A model generated the notes under the pieces. It was not told the origin of the DNA. It made no database searches and worked only from the letters and a program-made list of their open reading frames with translations. A program made the position numbers and the translations under genes. Below are positions 1 through 5,128 of a stretch of DNA of 5,128 nucleotides, piece after piece; positions within the stretch are counted from its first letter, which is position 1; each line of letters begins with the position of its first letter. This DNA comes from Spirochaetota bacterium (GTDB lineage: Bacteria; Spirochaetota; JAGLSM01), in NCBI GenBank assembly GCA_023135745.1, contig JAGLSM010000168.1:1-5128 (forward strand), in the 5' to 3' direction.

Positions 1-114
1 TACAGGGTATGTTGTGCTGTAAGCGCAAATTGCTCTGCTTAAAAAATAACTTGCCTGAAACTCTATAGTATGACAAATTAAGATCAACAAAAATAAAAAG
101 AGAAAGTATAAAAA

Positions 115-2361
115 ATGAAAGAATCCGGCAACAGAAACTATCTTGATTTTATATGCAATATTTCAGAATTAAATTTAATTTCAAAAGACATAAAAAATAT
201 TAACAGCTTCCTCGATAAAATCGTAATTAAAATATCAGAATTTATGAATTCTGATGTTTGTTCAATTTATATCTATAATGACAATGAACAAACCCTGATT
301 TTAACCGCAACAAAAGGTCTTAATAAAAAATCTATCGGCAAAATAAAACTTAAACCGGGTGAAGGACTTGTCGGATTATCCTTAAAAGAACTCCGTATTA
401 TAAACACAGGAGACGCAAGCAGACATCCCAATTATAAATTCTTCCCTGAAAGCGGCGAAAAATTATACAATTCACTGCTTGTCCTTCCAATACTTCATGG
501 AAAATCCAAAATCGGGACAATTGTTGTACAGCATAAAAAGAAAAATTATTTCAACAATCAGGATATTAAAGTTCTAAAAATTATAACATCACAAATGGCT
601 AATGTAATTGAAAATACTAAAATCCTGATAAATTTTAAGGATTCCAAAAACAATTTTTATGCGAATGATTCTGAATTTACCTTTATTAAAGGACAGAGCG
701 GGTCTCCCGGCCTTGTATATAACAAAGCCCATGTATTTAATAATAAAAGAATTTATGATTATACTAATTTTTCTTCTAATGAAGGCCCCTTCAATCTTAA
801 AGATTTCCATATTTCTATTAAAAAAACAGAGCGTCAATTAAAAACGCTCCAGGCAAAAATTAAGGAAAATATGGCTGACATTGCGTCCATGATTTTTAAT
901 GCGCATCTTCTTATGCTGAAAGATCCTGAGTTTACAGGTCAAATTGAAAATCAAATAAAAAATGGAATAAACCCCGTTAGGGCTGTAGCACTAACCACAC
1001 AAAAATACATGGATTTTTTTAATTCCATGTCTCAAAGCAATTTCAGGGAAAAAGCTATCGATGTAGAGGATATCGGGCAGCGGCTCATAGACAATATACT
1101 CAGCAAAACAAAAAGTGATTTCGAATACAAGGACAAGATTGTTATTGAAAAAGGTCTATACCCCTCAGAAATTGTAAAATTTTATTCTGAAGGAATTGGA
1201 GGAATTATATCAATTGGGGGAGGAGTAACCTCTCATGTTTCCATTCTTGCAAGATCACTGCAGATTCCCTTAATAATAACAGATGAAACAAACCTCTTAA
1301 ATATAAAACAAAATACTGACATTCTATTGGATGCTTCACATGGAAATATTTTTGTAAATCCAACTGAAGAAGTACTTGCCCCTTTTCTCAACCGTGAAAA
1401 AAGTTTTAAAGAACTAACCCCTTTGCCGAAAGACGGAACATTTACTAAAGATGGTAAAAAGATTACTTTATTATCCAATATCAATCTTCTCAGAGATGCT
1501 GACCAGGCAGCAACCTTAAATTCAGAAGGAATAGGTCTTTACAGAACCGAGTTTCCATTTATAGTCAGAAGCAACTTCCCGTCAGAAGAAGAACAGGTTA
1601 TAATTTACCGCAATCTCATTTCTAAAATGAAGGGAAAACCAATTACCTTCAGAACACTTGATGTAGGCGGTGATAAAGTTCTTTCATATTACGGCAATGA
1701 CATTGAGGAAAACCCTTTCCTTGGAATGCGGTCTATAAGGTTTTCATTAAAAGAAACGGATATATTCAGGCAGCAAATCCGCGCTATACTGCGTGCAGGA
1801 ATAGATGCAGATATTAATATTATGTTCCCCATGATATCTTCCATTGATGAATTCGAAGAAGCAAAAAATCACTATATTGAATGTATTGAAGAGTTAAAAG
1901 AAGAGGGGCTCGCCTATAATAAATCCGTAAAAATAGGAATAATGATTGAGCTTCCATCCGTACTTGAAATTCTGGATGAGCTTGCTGAAATTGTAGATTT
2001 TTTCAGCATAGGAACAAACGATTTAATTCAATACCTTCTGGCTGTTGACAGAACAAATGAAAAGGTTTCGCATCTATACCTCTCACATCATCCGGCTGTA
2101 CTTCGAGCCCTGGCAAAAACAGTAACGGCAGCCGGTAAACAAAACATACCGGTGTCCATATGCGGAGACATGGGCAGGAACATCCAGTTTATAGATTTCT
2201 TTATCGGGATAGGTATAACAACATTCAGTATTGAGCCGAACTTCTTACCGATCGTCCATAATAAAATATCACAAATAGACTCAGAAAAAGCGGAAAAATA
2301 TTCCGCCACACTTCTTGCCTCATCGAGGATACAGGATATTGAATCAATAATGAATCGTTGA
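115..2361 (+). CDS. ptsP: GAF-domain PEP-protein phosphotransferase (enzyme I-Ntr, PtsP-like)
   Basis: Cytoplasmic enzyme that takes phosphate from phosphoenolpyruvate onto a histidine and passes it to an HPr-like carrier; in proteobacteria this feeds the nitrogen-related regulatory PTS. Domains in order: GAF sensor (about residues 25-170); phosphohistidine/HPr-binding region from the SPG motif at 197-199, with a helical part around FNAHLLMLKDPEF (about 261-273); swivelling His domain with GGGVTSHVS (His374); and a C-terminal PEP-binding TIM barrel. Barrel residues seen are R477 in GLYRTEF, R513 in FRTLDVGGDK, NPFLGMR (533-539), E612, N635-D636 in SIGTNDL, R646 and C683 in ICGDMG. From R477 onward they match E. 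coli enzyme I with a constant offset of 181, so the enzyme looks complete and active. Length 748 aa is typical for PtsP. ATG 115 is the first in-frame start after stop TAA 109-111; the ribosome site is weak (GAGAAAG, 100-106). No HPr or EIIA gene is in the window. The ligand of the GAF domain is unknown; in proteobacterial EI-Ntr it responds to glutamine. Confidence 0.95.
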   Translation: MKESGNRNYLDFICNISELNLISKDIKNINSFLDKIVIKISEFMNSDVCSIYIYNDNEQTLILTATKGLNKKSIGKIKLKPGEGLVGLSLKELRIINTGDASRHPNYKFFPESGEKLYNSLLVLPILHGKSKIGTIVVQHKKKNYFNNQDIKVLKIITSQMANVIENTKILINFKDSKNNFYANDSEFTFIKGQSGSPGLVYNKAHVFNNKRIYDYTNFSSNEGPFNLKDFHISIKKTERQLKTLQAKIKENMADIASMIFNAHLLMLKDPEFTGQIENQIKNGINPVRAVALTTQKYMDFFNSMSQSNFREKAIDVEDIGQRLIDNILSKTKSDFEYKDKIVIEKGLYPSEIVKFYSEGIGGIISIGGGVTSHVSILARSLQIPLIITDETNLLNIKQNTDILLDASHGNIFVNPTEEVLAPFLNREKSFKELTPLPKDGTFTKDGKKITLLSNINLLRDADQAATLNSEGIGLYRTEFPFIVRSNFPSEEEQVIIYRNLISKMKGKPITFRTLDVGGDKVLSYYGNDIEENPFLGMRSIRFSLKETDIFRQQIRAILRAGIDADINIMFPMISSIDEFEEAKNHYIECIEELKEEGLAYNKSVKIGIMIELPSVLEILDELAEIVDFFSIGTNDLIQYLLAVDRTNEKVSHLYLSHHPAVLRALAKTVTAAGKQNIPVSICGDMGRNIQFIDFFIGIGITTFSIEPNFLPIVHNKISQIDSEKAEKYSATLLASSRIQDIESIMNR

Positions 2362-2367
2362 GCTGTA

Positions 2368-2799
2368 TTATACTTTTTCTAAATATATTTTTATCCTGAC
2401 GACTGTTTTTATTACTTCATTTGAATTATCATAAATTGCCTGATAAATTCTCTTTATCTCATCAGATAAATACGCATGCGCAATCTTATTTCTTAATAGC
2501 CTTGCTTCCATCCAAAAATCTATTTCCCTGACTATTTCCATTTTTTGCATTTCAAGCAGCCTGTCTCGTAATGTGTCACTTTGCTTTGAAGAAAAAAATA
2601 ATTCAAGACTCCTGAAAAAATTAATAGTTAACTCAACGCTTTTCTCAAATCTAAAAGAAAGAGAATCATAATACTCTAATTCATCAGGCGAATATGTTTT
2701 ATTTGTATCATAAACAATAAATTTATCTATTGACGCCTTTAATAAATTAATTGCTTTTTCAATATCTTTAAATTGCTGTAAGAGCAAGTCTTTCCGCAT
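2368..2799 (-). CDS. hepT: HepT-like HEPN ribonuclease toxin (type VII TA)
   Basis: Small all-helical protein of 143 aa. The HEPN signature R103-N-K-I-A-H108-A-Y110 is an exact Rx4HxY, the catalytic motif of HepT RNases. In studied pairs the tyrosine of this motif is the residue the MntA antitoxin modifies with AMP. The rest is consistent with a four-helix HEPN bundle: helices about 5-30, 45-72, 86-110 and 113-142, with a charged segment WMEARLLRN just before the motif. The start codon lies inside the 3' end of mntA (32-bp overlap). It has its own Shine-Dalgarno TAAGGA (2816-2811) 11 nt upstream of the ATG, so it can be translated separately from the same mRNA. The 3' end stops 6 bp from the ptsP stop codon and I see no terminator there. 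An older label for relatives is 'HI0074-type nucleotidyltransferase substrate-binding protein', but the motif and gene pairing favour HepT. RNase or tRNA targets cannot be read from sequence. Confidence 0.86.
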   Translation of the reverse strand: MRKDLLLQQFKDIEKAINLLKASIDKFIVYDTNKTYSPDELEYYDSLSFRFEKSVELTINFFRSLELFFSSKQSDTLRDRLLEMQKMEIVREIDFWMEARLLRNKIAHAYLSDEIKRIYQAIYDNSNEVIKTVVRIKIYLEKV

Positions 2800-3058
2800 G
2801 GTTTAATATATCCTTACAAAACAGATTGTTTTTTTTATAAACTATAACATCCAATTTTTGTTCACATTTTAAAAAGAACTTTTTTTCAATTTCAATTGAT
2901 AAAGAAAGAGTATCCGCATTTTTATCCGGCATAATAAGAATATCAATATCTCCACCCTTCTTTGAATTATCTAATCTCGAACCAAATAGATAGATTTTAC
3001 CTTTAAAGTCTTTTAATGCGTATTTAAGAGCTTCTCTCTCTTTTAAATCAAGCCGCAT
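2768..3058 (-). CDS. mntA: MntA-like minimal nucleotidyltransferase antitoxin (type VII TA)
   Basis: A 96-aa minimal nucleotidyltransferase of the DNA polymerase beta superfamily. It carries the family pattern: LFGSR with G26-S27, then D37-I-D39 as the metal-binding pair, and D70 in KLDVIVY as the third acidic residue. All catalytic positions are present, so it should be active. In the characterised Shewanella MntA-HepT pair the antitoxin transfers AMP from ATP to the tyrosine of the toxin's Rx4HxY motif, silencing its RNase; the same role is inferred here from the adjacent overlapping hepT. The ATG at 3058 has a good Shine-Dalgarno AAGGA (3070-3066) with 7-nt spacing and lies about 20 nt downstream of the predicted transcription start, so this start is well supported. 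Antitoxin-first order is the reverse of the Shewanella operon but is common among MNT-HEPN pairs. Confidence 0.88.
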   Translation of the reverse strand: MRLDLKEREALKYALKDFKGKIYLFGSRLDNSKKGGDIDILIMPDKNADTLSLSIEIEKKFFLKCEQKLDVIVYKKNNLFCKDILNHAERLALTAI

Positions 3059-3071
3059 TATATTTTCCTTG

Positions 3072-3098
3072 ATGTTTTAAGATAATATTATGTTTTAA
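3072..3098. promoter_or_regulatory. Possible operator: 9-bp direct repeats flanking the mntA -10 box
   Basis: ATGTTTTAA occurs at 3072-3080 and again at 3090-3098, 18 bp apart. One copy covers the predicted transcription start and the other the -10 edge and spacer. Between them lies the palindrome ATAATATTAT (3082-3091) over the -10 box. The placement is what an autorepressor site of a TA operon would look like. However, the sequence is AT-rich, so chance repeats are possible, and no DNA-binding domain is evident in MntA or HepT. Confidence 0.3.
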
Positions 3099-3113
3099 AG
3101 CAGAAAATGTCAA
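3085..3113 (-). promoter_or_regulatory. Sigma-70 promoter of the mntA-hepT operon
   Basis: On the minus strand a perfect -35 box TTGACA (3113-3108) is followed by a 17-bp spacer and a -10 box TAATAT (3090-3085). The predicted start of transcription near 3078 leaves a leader of about 20 nt that contains the mntA Shine-Dalgarno. It is the best promoter match in the window, suggesting strong basal transcription that may need repression. Confidence 0.75.
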
Positions 3114-3150
3114 GGTTTGATGAGGTAGATCTTTTTTTGAGGATAAAAAA

Positions 3151-3264
3151 ATGAACCACGAAGGCTCAAAGAACACGAAGAGGGGATTAGAACTAATAAA
3201 GAAAATAATAAAAGACTTGAAGGAAACAATAAAAGGATTATCAAAGATTATTTATATCTTTTAA
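3151..3264 (+). CDS. Possible small cationic amphipathic peptide (37 aa), unrecognised
   Basis: A 37-codon frame from ATG 3151 to TAA 3262-3264, preceded by a clear Shine-Dalgarno TGAGGA (3138-3143) at 7-nt spacing. The first ten residues after Met (NHEGSKNTKR) are encoded by the left arm of the inverted-repeat element. The remainder has hydrophobic residues at 13, 16, 19, 20, 23, 27, 30, 33 and 34, spaced as in one amphipathic helix. I count 9 Lys/Arg against 4 Asp/Glu, and the end is hydrophobic (IIYIF). I do not recognise a family and see no convincing plus-strand promoter. It may be a membrane-active or regulatory peptide, the worn-down remnant of a longer gene once carried by the repeat element, or a chance frame in purine-rich DNA. 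Confidence 0.3.
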   Translation: MNHEGSKNTKRGLELIKKIIKDLKETIKGLSKIIYIF

Positions 3265-3299
3265 AATAAAAACTTTGTGCCCTTCGTTTCTTCGTGGTT
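3154..3299. repeat. Inverted-repeat element with AACCACGAAG/CTTCGTGGTT ends
   Basis: A 146-bp segment bounded by inverted repeats. The left arm 3154-3180 begins AACCACGAAG and the right arm 3273-3299 ends CTTCGTGGTT. The outer 10 bp are perfect complements, and the next 17 pair at roughly 10 or 11 positions without gaps. The roughly 92-bp interior is A/G-rich on the plus strand and holds most of the small peptide frame. There is no transposase and no clear target-site duplication. It could be a MITE-like or palindromic intergenic element; as I recall, similar ACCACGAAG-type repeats are scattered between genes in many environmental bacterial genomes. A second diverged copy of the right-arm type is at 4996-5021. 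Confidence 0.7.
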
Positions 3300-3334
3300 A
3301 ATAAAAATACTCTGGTTACAGACTTCATTTTTAT

Positions 3335-3372
3335 AAAAAAAGCTGTCTGCATAATAATGCAGACAGCTTTTT
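3335..3372 (-). terminator. Rho-independent terminator of the beta-barrel protein gene (possibly bidirectional)
   Basis: A perfect 10-bp stem, GCTGTCTGCA (3342-3351) with TGCAGACAGC (3358-3367), encloses a TAATAA loop. It is extended by pairing of the A run before it with the T run after it. Read on the minus strand it is followed by seven T residues (3341-3335), 25 nt beyond the stop codon of the 495-aa protein. On the plus strand it has five T residues, so it may also stop transcription coming from the small peptide or repeat region. Confidence 0.9.
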
Positions 3373-3396
3373 AAAGCATTTTTATAGATTAATACT

Positions 3397-4884
3397 TTAT
3401 TTAGTTGAACCAAATTTCCAGCTCGCTGTCAGCTGTGTACTGAATGATTCAGGAAGTCCTGAAACAACCCATCCACCTGTCATTAGAAGTTCCTGACTGA
3501 TAACCCAGTCCAGACGAACATCTCCAAGTTTCAATGTCATACCGGCGCTGACTGTTACAGTATCTGTTGCTAAATCAGTTGTAGCTGTAGTAGTATTACT
3601 GGTGTCAAGCACAAGGTCAAGACCATATGCCAATTGTGTAGTTTTAACATCCTGTGTACCGTAAAGCATTTTAGATATGCCAAGTCTGGCTTCAAAAGCC
3701 TTTGAGAATATATATTCAAACCCTGTTGAAAAAACAACAGTAAATTCTGATGTTTCCACTTTCCTGCCATCCTGATTCCCGGGAGCTACAAGATCACCTA
3801 TATAACCACTAGCTTCTCTCGTAATGCTATCAATATTGACACCAAGACCAAGAGCCCAATTAGCTTTTTCTGTAACTTTAACAAGATCTCCAAAACTGAG
3901 AGCTATATTATTCCTGCTGTATAGATAAGAATCCTTGTCATCAAGTCCAACGTCAAAGTTTCCGTCTCCATCTGTATCTTCCTGTCGAAGATAAGAACTG
4001 TCCATCTTATGAGATGCAAAAGCAATACCGATTATAAGATTATGAATTCCGTTTCTTAGAATAATTCGTCCATTAAAATCAAGAAGCATCGCTCCGTCTG
4101 TTCCATAATCATAATTGTAACTATGGGTTGGATCTACTGCCGTTGCTGCCCCGCCTGTCTCGGAATAAGACGCGCTTACTGAAGGAAGAGTTAAACCCAA
4201 TGAAGCCTGTATATCCATAGAACCTAGTTTCATCAATACACCGGCTAAAAAACCCAATTCGTTCACACTTCTTTTCACGTCAGTGCTGTTATTATTGGCA
4301 GGAGTAACCGAATCACTAAAAGAAGTGCTGTTAACATCACTGTTACCCGCATAAGTAATCATAAAACCAAGTTTCATAAAATCCAAATCAAGTCCGGCAA
4401 TCAGGTTAACTTTCGCGTTATCAGGAGTAATAGAATTACCAAAAGGATCATGATCTAGAATAGCCGCTGTACCTAAATCTCCAAGAGGAGCCCCATTAGG
4501 TATAGCATTCAAAGGAGCATATCCACCTACAGCTTGACCTACAACACCATAATAACTGTTCATATAGGCATATGGTCTTCCAATAAAAAGACCAAAGTTA
4601 ACCGGTCCCACTTTCTTAAATACTCCACCCCATAACATATTTGCTGTTAATCCGGATGCCGATGGATCGCTATTATCTGTACCTGAATTAAACTGTCCAA
4701 ACTCTCCATAAACTGCTTCCCTGTAGATATTGATAAACGCAGGATTCTGAAAAACAAATGAATCATCCTTGTCTAAAAAACGGGCCGATTCTCCAAAACC
4801 TGCCACACGTGAAACTGATGAAAAAGCCGGAAGCGAAACCATCAAAATCATTAATAAAACTAATGCAAGTCTAAATACTCTCAT
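3397..4884 (-). CDS. Predicted outer-membrane beta-barrel protein, unrecognised family
   Basis: A 495-aa secreted protein. Residues 1-22 are a signal peptide: Arg at 2 and 5, a hydrophobic core 6-19, and a likely cleavage after AFS at 22. The start of the mature part (about 24-63) includes GESARFLDKDDSFVFQNPA, resembling the N-terminal region of barrel proteins with a 'conserved D..NPA' segment. The rest alternates short beta-type strands rich in Gly, Tyr, Phe and Leu with polar loops (for example GPVNFGLFIG, MDIQASLGLTL, NLIIGIAFA, NWALGLGVNID, FEARLGISKML, VTVSAGMTLKLG). It ends in a strand, FSTQLTASWKFGSTK, though without the classical terminal aromatic residue. An acidic DTDGDGNFDVGLDD loop (303-316) looks like a calcium-binding DxDxDG motif, and a Thr-rich loop covers 428-443. 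The start is supported by Shine-Dalgarno AGGAGGG (4900-4894) with 9-nt spacing. It appears monocistronic with its own promoter and terminator. I do not recognise a substrate or named family; porin or fatty-acid-type transport is possible but unproven. Confidence 0.8.
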   Translation of the reverse strand: MRVFRLALVLLMILMVSLPAFSSVSRVAGFGESARFLDKDDSFVFQNPAFINIYREAVYGEFGQFNSGTDNSDPSASGLTANMLWGGVFKKVGPVNFGLFIGRPYAYMNSYYGVVGQAVGGYAPLNAIPNGAPLGDLGTAAILDHDPFGNSITPDNAKVNLIAGLDLDFMKLGFMITYAGNSDVNSTSFSDSVTPANNNSTDVKRSVNELGFLAGVLMKLGSMDIQASLGLTLPSVSASYSETGGAATAVDPTHSYNYDYGTDGAMLLDFNGRIILRNGIHNLIIGIAFASHKMDSSYLRQEDTDGDGNFDVGLDDKDSYLYSRNNIALSFGDLVKVTEKANWALGLGVNIDSITREASGYIGDLVAPGNQDGRKVETSEFTVVFSTGFEYIFSKAFEARLGISKMLYGTQDVKTTQLAYGLDLVLDTSNTTTATTDLATDTVTVSAGMTLKLGDVRLDWVISQELLMTGGWVVSGLPESFSTQLTASWKFGSTK

Positions 4885-4918
4885 AAATAGATACCCTCCT
4901 AAATTTTAATTTAGTGAA

Positions 4919-4946
4919 ATATTAACACATTTAAAATTCATGTAAA
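4919..4946 (-). promoter_or_regulatory. Predicted sigma-70 promoter of the beta-barrel protein gene
   Basis: On the minus strand, -35 TTTACA (4946-4941, one mismatch to consensus), a 16-bp spacer, and -10 TAATAT (4924-4919). The predicted start near 4912 gives a leader of about 28 nt containing the AGGAGGG ribosome site. The -10 hexamer is identical to that of the mntA promoter. Confidence 0.55.
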
Positions 4947-4967
4947 GACTTTTTTTCATGAATTTTA
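4932..4967. repeat. Perfect 11-bp inverted repeat overlapping the -35 region
   Basis: TAAAATTCATG (4932-4942) and CATGAATTTTA (4957-4967) are perfect reverse complements separated by 14 bp, with arm centres 25 bp apart. The downstream arm covers the edge of the -35 box and the spacer of the barrel-gene promoter. It could be a regulator binding site. Alternatively it could be a weak hairpin after the upstream FolD-like gene, but the stem is AT-rich and no T run follows on the minus strand, so an intrinsic terminator is unlikely. Confidence 0.5.
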
Positions 4968-4986
4968 TATATTTTGAAACTGGAGT

Positions 4987-5127
4987 TTACCTCTTCTTTG
5001 TGAACTTTGTGTCTTGCGGTTCAATCTCTTTACCCTCGAGTTTTGATAATAAATTCCTCAGCACCTTGCAGGAAACCAGGGCAATTACATATGGGCCTAA
5101 AACGCCCCCTGGCCCTGGGGTGTAAAT
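4987..5127 (-). CDS. folD: C-terminal end of a FolD-like methylene-tetrahydrofolate dehydrogenase/cyclohydrolase (partial)
   Basis: An open frame entering from beyond the window edge gives 46 residues and a TAA stop at 4989-4987; the start lies outside. It begins IYTPGPGGVLGPYVIALV, close to the FolD C-terminal signature (YITPVPGGVGPMTVAML) that lines the NADP/folate cleft, followed by the usual final helix (SCKVLRNLLSKLEGK). FolD interconverts methylene-, methenyl- and formyl-tetrahydrofolate in the cytoplasm. Differences from the signature are Gly for the first Val, an extra or replaced residue giving GGVLGP, and Tyr where Thr is usual, so this may be a divergent paralogue. The last residues (about EPQDTKFTKKR) come from a repeat and form a basic tail beyond the normal end. 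It reads toward the barrel gene with 102 bp between the stop and that start codon. The family call rests on one motif and a helix only. Confidence 0.55.
   Translation of the reverse strand: MYTPGPGGVLGPYVIALVSCKVLRNLLSKLEGKEIEPQDTKFTKKR
4996..5021. repeat. Second copy of the CTTTGTG/CTTCGTG repeat family, inside the folD-like 3' end
   Basis: On the plus strand this reads CTTTGTGAACTTTGTG followed by TCTTGCGGTT. It shares the exact 9-mer AACTTTGTG (5003-5011) with the right arm region of the element at 3154-3299 (3271-3279), and its end TCTTGCGGTT resembles that arm's TCTTCGTGGTT. Only one arm is visible. Read on the minus strand it supplies the last codons of the FolD-like gene. Confidence 0.6.
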
Positions 5128-5128
5128 T

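Noticed and set aside
1..114. Frames open from the window edge (for example 3-68 ending in TAG) and a TATAGT box at 64-69 upstream of ptsP.
   Set aside because: The peptides are short and match no family I know, and TATAGT has no acceptable -35 at 16-18 bp, so neither an upstream gene tail nor a ptsP promoter can be supported.
589..841. Overlapping open frames on both strands inside ptsP (82 and 60 codons).
   Set aside because: Shadow frames of the clearly conserved enzyme I reading frame; no ribosome site or domain of their own.
1233..2309. Minus-strand frames within ptsP (1233-1484 and 2088-2309).
   Set aside because: They lie opposite conserved catalytic motifs and have no family resemblance.
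3154..3299. CRISPR array or tRNA in the repeat-rich intergenic region.
   Set aside because: There are only two arms in inverted orientation, no regular spacers and no cloverleaf or CCA-like pattern.
3570..3770. 66-codon minus-strand frame within the barrel protein gene.
   Set aside because: Out-of-frame shadow of a gene with signal peptide, ribosome site, promoter and terminator.
5104..5120. GC-rich hairpin-like CCCC...GGGG near the window end.
   Set aside because: Explained by Pro/Gly codons of the TPGPGGV motif of the FolD-like gene; no T run follows.

Overview
This AT-rich window (by eye about two thirds A+T) comes from a bacterium with an outer membrane. The evidence is a secreted beta-barrel-type protein and a GAF-domain PTS enzyme I of the nitrogen-related type. 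The sequence does not fix the phylum. Intergenic repeats of the AACCACGAAG/CTTCGTGGTT type, which I recall from many environmental and candidate-phylum genomes, would fit an uncultivated or environmental Gram-negative lineage, but that is inference.

Layout, left to right. Bases 1-114 hold no gene I can support. Bases 115-2361 (+) encode a complete GAF-containing enzyme I (ptsP). It converges tail to tail, with only 6 bp between stop codons, on a minus-strand two-gene operon: mntA (3058 to 2768) and hepT (2799 to 2368). These two overlap by 32 bp and form a type VII toxin-antitoxin pair, a HEPN RNase plus an AMP-transferring antitoxin. The operon has a near-consensus sigma-70 promoter (TTGACA-17-TAATAT) and flanking direct repeats that could be an operator.

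The 338 bp between mntA and the next gene (3059-3396) are densely structured. They contain the mntA promoter, a 146-bp element with 27-bp imperfect terminal inverted repeats, a possible 37-codon cationic amphipathic peptide gene starting in the left repeat arm, and a strong hairpin terminator. The terminator ends the next minus-strand gene, a 495-aa predicted outer-membrane beta-barrel protein (4884 to 3397) with signal peptide, strong Shine-Dalgarno and its own promoter.

The last 142 bases hold the C-terminal 46 codons of a further minus-strand gene that runs off the window and carries a FolD-like TPxPGGV motif. Its final codons lie in a second, diverged copy of the same CTTTGTG/CTTCGTG repeat family.

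The genes do not form one pathway. PtsP is a regulatory phosphotransferase with no HPr or EIIA partner in view, the TA pair is a self-contained accessory module, and the barrel protein and FolD-like enzyme are separate housekeeping or envelope functions. The most interesting signals are the complete MntA-HepT module with an exact Rx4HxY motif and clear promoter, and the repeat family that appears to contribute coding sequence at both of its copies.
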